64,000 nt of DNA, taken from assembly GCA_963773655.1 (NCBI GenBank), contig CAVZBX010000003.1, positions 682,001 to 746,000 on the forward strand, written 5' to 3'. The stretch's first letter is position 1. The number at the start of each line of letters is the position of its first letter. The notes under the pieces were generated by a model, which saw only the letters and a list, made by a program, of their open reading frames with translations, did no database searches and had not been told where the DNA came from. The DNA comes from DASSQJ01 sp963773655. Lineage in GTDB: Bacteria > Actinomycetota > Actinomycetes > Actinomycetales > Dermatophilaceae. Positions 61,670 through 64,000 of this stretch are shown in pieces. Both the position numbers and the translations under genes were made by a program.

Positions 61670-62652
61670 GGACCCCGTCCGCGCCGTTCCCGGCGGGGCG
61701 GCCGCGGCGGCTGCGGCGCACCCCGGCGCTGCGCCGGCTCGTGGCCGAGACCCGCCTGCACCCGGCGGAGCTCGTGCTGCCGGTCTTCGTCCGTGAGGGC
61801 ATCGGGTCGCCGGTGCCGATCTCGTCGATGCCCGGTGTCGTCCAGCACACGCCGGACTCGCTCGTCGAGGAGGCCCGCCGGTGCGTCCGGGCCGGGCTGG
61901 GCGGGATCATGGTGTTCGGGGTCCCCGAGGCCAAGGACGCCTGCGGCTCCGGCGCCGACGCCCCGGACGGCATCCTCAACGTGGCGCTGCGCCGGGTGGT
62001 CGAGGCGGTGGGCGAGGACCTCGTCGTCATGGCCGACCTCTGCCTCGACGAGTTCACCGACCACGGCCACTGCGGCGTGCTCGCCGACGACGGCTCGGTC
62101 GACAACGACGCCACCCTGGAGCGGTACGCGGCGATGGCACTGGCCCAGGCGGAGTCGGGCGCCCACGTGCTCGGACTGTCCGGGATGATGGACGGACAGG
62201 TGGGGCACGTGCGCGCGGCCCTGGACGCCGCCGGGCACACCGACACCGTGCTGCTCGCCTACGCGGCGAAGTACACCTCCGGGCTGTACGGCCCGTTCCG
62301 CGAGGCGGTGCAGTCCTCGCTCGTCGGCGACCGGGCCACCTACCAGCAGGACCCCGCGAACGGCCGCGAGGCGCTGCGCGAGATCGAGCTCGACGTCGCG
62401 GAGGGCGCCGACGTCGTCATGGTCAAGCCGGCCGGCCCGCACCTCGACGTCGTCGCCGCGGTCGCGGCCGTGTCGCCGGTGCCCGTCGCGGCGTACCAGA
62501 TCTCGGGGGAGTACGCCCAGGTCGTGGCCGCGGCCGACCGCGGCTGGGTGGACCGCGACCGGGTCGTGATGGAGTCGCTGCTCGGCATCCGCCGGGCGGG
62601 CGCGAGCATCGTGCTCACCTACTTCGCCCTCGAGGCGGCCGCCCGCTGCTGA
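61666..62652 (+). CDS. hemB: delta-aminolevulinic acid dehydratase (porphobilinogen synthase)
   Basis: Condenses two 5-aminolevulinates to porphobilinogen. 328 residues: RRLRRTPALRRLVAET at the N-terminus, LPVFVREGI, LCLDEFTDHGHCG (about 125-137, allosteric/catalytic metal region), catalytic Lys in AAKYTSGLYGPFR and in VMVKPAGP. The order hemA-hemC-cobA/hemD-hemB with GTGA overlaps shows one operon under rex control. Confidence 0.95.
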   Translation: MRTPSAPFPAGRPRRLRRTPALRRLVAETRLHPAELVLPVFVREGIGSPVPISSMPGVVQHTPDSLVEEARRCVRAGLGGIMVFGVPEAKDACGSGADAPDGILNVALRRVVEAVGEDLVVMADLCLDEFTDHGHCGVLADDGSVDNDATLERYAAMALAQAESGAHVLGLSGMMDGQVGHVRAALDAAGHTDTVLLAYAAKYTSGLYGPFREAVQSSLVGDRATYQQDPANGREALREIELDVAEGADVVMVKPAGPHLDVVAAVAAVSPVPVAAYQISGEYAQVVAAADRGWVDRDRVVMESLLGIRRAGASIVLTYFALEAAARC

Positions 62653-62702
62653 CGGGCTGCTGGAGGCCGGCGGACCTCCGCGCTGCCCGCCGGGGTCTCC
62701 CG

Positions 62703-63155
62703 TCAGACGGCACGGGGGTCGCCGTCCAGCCGCCGGCGCAGGCGGTCGAGGCCTGCGCGGACCGTGGACCCGTAGCCGTCGTCAGGCAGGTGGCGGGCGG
62801 CGGCGACCCCGGCCTCGAGGTGCTCGTGGGCCGCGCCGGCGCGGCCCTGCCGGCGGTAGCCGTCGGCGAGGTTCAGCCGCAGGCTCGGCTCCATCGCGGC
62901 GGCGTGGGGGATGCCGATGCCGGTGAGGTCGCGGTCCGCGACCCCGGCGAAGGCGGCGAGCGCCCGCTCGTCCCAGCGGACCTCGTCGTCGAGGTCGGGC
63001 TCGAGGTCGGCGAGGTGGTGGGCGAGGACACACCGCTGCGCGTGCTCGTCGGGGCCCGCGGCCTCCCAGCACACCAGCAGCCGCGCCCGGCCGTGCTCGC
63101 GGTCGCCCCCGAGTGCGGACGTCACCGCCTCCAGCACCTCACCCCACTGCACCAT
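62703..63155 (-). CDS. hypothetical helical-repeat (TPR-like) protein
   Basis: 150 residues, all helical by composition, with TPR-like pairs: REHGRARLLVCWEAAGPDEH, RCVLAHHLADLEPD and MEPSLRLNLADGYRRQGRAG. Resembles an actinobacterial tetratricopeptide protein that follows hem or other operons; no function known. ATG 63155 chosen; an upstream extension to 63233 looks non-coding. Convergent with hemB. Confidence 0.7.
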   Translation of the reverse strand: MVQWGEVLEAVTSALGGDREHGRARLLVCWEAAGPDEHAQRCVLAHHLADLEPDLDDEVRWDERALAAFAGVADRDLTGIGIPHAAAMEPSLRLNLADGYRRQGRAGAAHEHLEAGVAAARHLPDDGYGSTVRAGLDRLRRRLDGDPRAV

Positions 63156-63221
63156 GCCCGGCACCGTAGCCGGGCGGTCCGACAGAGGTGCGGGACCGGC
63201 GCCTGGGGGGTGCCGGCACGA

Positions 63222-63253
63222 CGCCGCCGCCACCCCGGCGGGTGGCGGCGGCG
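63222..63253. terminator. 14-bp perfect hairpin
   Basis: CGCCGCCGCCACCC (63222-63235) pairs with GGGTGGCGGCGGCG (63240-63253) around loop CGGC. It lies downstream of the leftward YceI gene, and is a likely terminator for it; there is no U-tract. Confidence 0.6.
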
Positions 63254-63300
63254 CGTGGGTCTCGGCGGAGCGGGAGGCCGCGGGGCGACGGGCTCCCGGC

Positions 63301-63843
63301 TCAGGCCTGCTTGGCGAGCTGGAGGTCGATGGCGATCCTGACCTTCTCCGAGACGAGCACGCCGCCGCGCTCGAGGGCGGCGTTCCAGGTCAGCCCCCAC
63401 TCGGTACGGTCGATCTGGGCGGTGGCCTCGAAGGCGGCCTTCTCGTTGCCCCAGGGGTCGGTGGCGACGCCGCCGAAGTCGACGTCGAGGGTCACGGGCC
63501 GGGTGACGCCCTTGATGGTGAGGTCGCCGACGAGGGTCTCGCCGTCGAACGAGGTGGAGACGAAGGTCATCTCGGGGTGGTTGTCGACGTCGAAGAAGTC
63601 GACACTGCGCAGGTGCGCGTCACGGTCAGGGGTGCCGGTGGCGACGGAGGCGGTCCTGATCGAGACCTCGGCCCGCGAGCCGGAGAGCTCGTCGCCGACG
63701 GTGACCGTGCCGGAGACGTCGGTGAAGGCGCCCCGCACCTTGCTCACCATGAGGTGGCGGGCGACGAAGCCGACCTCGGTGTGGGTGGGGTCGATGGTCC
63801 AGGTGCCGGCGGACAGGCCGGTCAGGGTGGCGGTGGCGGTCAT
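63301..63843 (-). CDS. YceI-family protein
   Basis: 180-residue lipocalin-like beta barrel that binds polyisoprenoid-type lipids. Family sequence: GTWTIDPTHTEVGFVARHLMVSKVRG (in parts), VSIRTASVATGTPDRDAHLRS, DFFDVDNHPEMTF and LTIKGVTRPVTLDVDFGG, with a final RTEWGLTWNAALERGG. No signal peptide, so cytoplasmic, as usual for the actinobacterial form. GAAAGG precedes ATG 63843. Two palindromic operators lie just upstream. Confidence 0.92.
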   Translation of the reverse strand: MTATATLTGLSAGTWTIDPTHTEVGFVARHLMVSKVRGAFTDVSGTVTVGDELSGSRAEVSIRTASVATGTPDRDAHLRSVDFFDVDNHPEMTFVSTSFDGETLVGDLTIKGVTRPVTLDVDFGGVATDPWGNEKAAFEATAQIDRTEWGLTWNAALERGGVLVSEKVRIAIDLQLAKQA

Positions 63844-63874
63844 GGTGTGGTGCCTTTCGGTCGGAAGCCGTATG

Positions 63875-63913
63875 TAGTTGACGATTCAACCACTGTAGTT
63901 GACGCTTCAACTA
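63875..63913. promoter_or_regulatory. two tandem palindromic operators upstream of the YceI gene
   Basis: TAGTTGACGATTCAACCA (63875-63892) and TAGTTGACGCTTCAACTA (63896-63913) are near-identical inverted repeats (half-site AGTTGA/TCAACT) spaced exactly 21 bp, two helical turns. They fit a dimeric MarR-type repressor. On the minus strand TTGAAG and TTGAAT inside them could serve as -35 boxes. A divergent gene may begin just beyond, at ATG 63955 (MWDPGAALEAPPAA), but the window ends. Confidence 0.7.
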
Positions 63914-64000
63914 CCACATGGGCGGGGTTGTTCCCGCCACGGACGGAACCGTCCACGATGTGGGACCCCGGGGCTGCGCTGGAGGCTCCACCTGCGGCGA

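Noticed and set aside
63955..64000. Start of a divergent MarR gene at the window end
   Set aside because: Only about 15 codons are visible and they show no family motif, so it is mentioned only as a possibility with the operators.

Overview
The window is about 64 kb of very GC-rich DNA with dense, mostly co-oriented genes, GTG starts, 4-base ATGA/GTGA gene overlaps and many start codons sitting 6-8 bases after a TAnnnT -10 hexamer. Gene content (rex-hemACDB, proC-HTH-bS22-epimerase-acyltransferase, tilS-hpt-ftsH-folE-folP-folBK-DUF3180, class F sortase, DUF222/HNH protein) points to an actinobacterium, most likely a Micrococcales member of the Intrasporangiaceae type. The genus cannot be fixed from the sequence alone.

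Layout. 1-7.3 kb: a TipA-like MerR regulator, two small secreted proteins (one with Asp/His-rich tandem repeats), a NarL-type two-component pair, thymidylate kinase (frameshifted), DNA polymerase III delta prime and a secreted TAP-like hydrolase. 7.36-12.85 kb: tRNA-Thr(CGT) followed by a patch of locally lower GC with gene fragments (a tyrosine-recombinase-like remnant, a truncated ORF), an MhuD-like heme oxygenase, a P-loop kinase, a ferredoxin reductase, a methyltransferase and orphan ORFs; it ends in a second copy of the sequence that flanks the tRNA and looks like a decayed integrated element. 12.7-19.9 kb: SDR, zinc alcohol dehydrogenase, nucleoside phosphorylase, LURP-one protein, drug-type MFS transporter, DUF427 and inorganic pyrophosphatase. 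19.98-29.2 kb: PBP4-type carboxypeptidase (frameshifted), zinc metalloprotease, tilS, hpt, ftsH and the folate genes.

29.2-34.6 kb, all leftward: MidA-like methyltransferase, a lipoprotein, an orphan NuoD, then two paralogous surface proteins and a class F sortase. 34.6-39.5 kb: DUF2520 protein, panC, nadB, nadC and an SRPBCC protein. 39.6-44.8 kb: accessory genes, including a repeat-bearing DUF222/HNH protein and a Cys-rich protein with a histone-H1-like tail. 44.8-62.7 kb matches in order the conserved actinobacterial block known from Mycobacterium tuberculosis (ppx/gppA, sugar isomerase, proC, excisionase-type HTH, bS22, epimerase, acyltransferase, glutaredoxin-like protein, hemA, hemC, hemD, hemB), here with an ABC exporter, proline dehydrogenase, two acetyltransferases, a TrkA protein and an AcuC-type deacetylase inserted. 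rex heads the heme operon and has a near-consensus Rex operator over its own -35 box. A YceI gene with two palindromic operators closes the window.

The most interesting points are: a sortase operon whose two likely substrates share an LVQTD motif in place of LPXTG; an orphan NuoD encoded with a homologue of the enzyme that methylates NuoD/NDUFS2 in mitochondria; a hairpin lying between a distant Shine-Dalgarno and the ftsH start; tandem duplications that include the stop codon at three separate genes; and the decayed tRNA-associated island.
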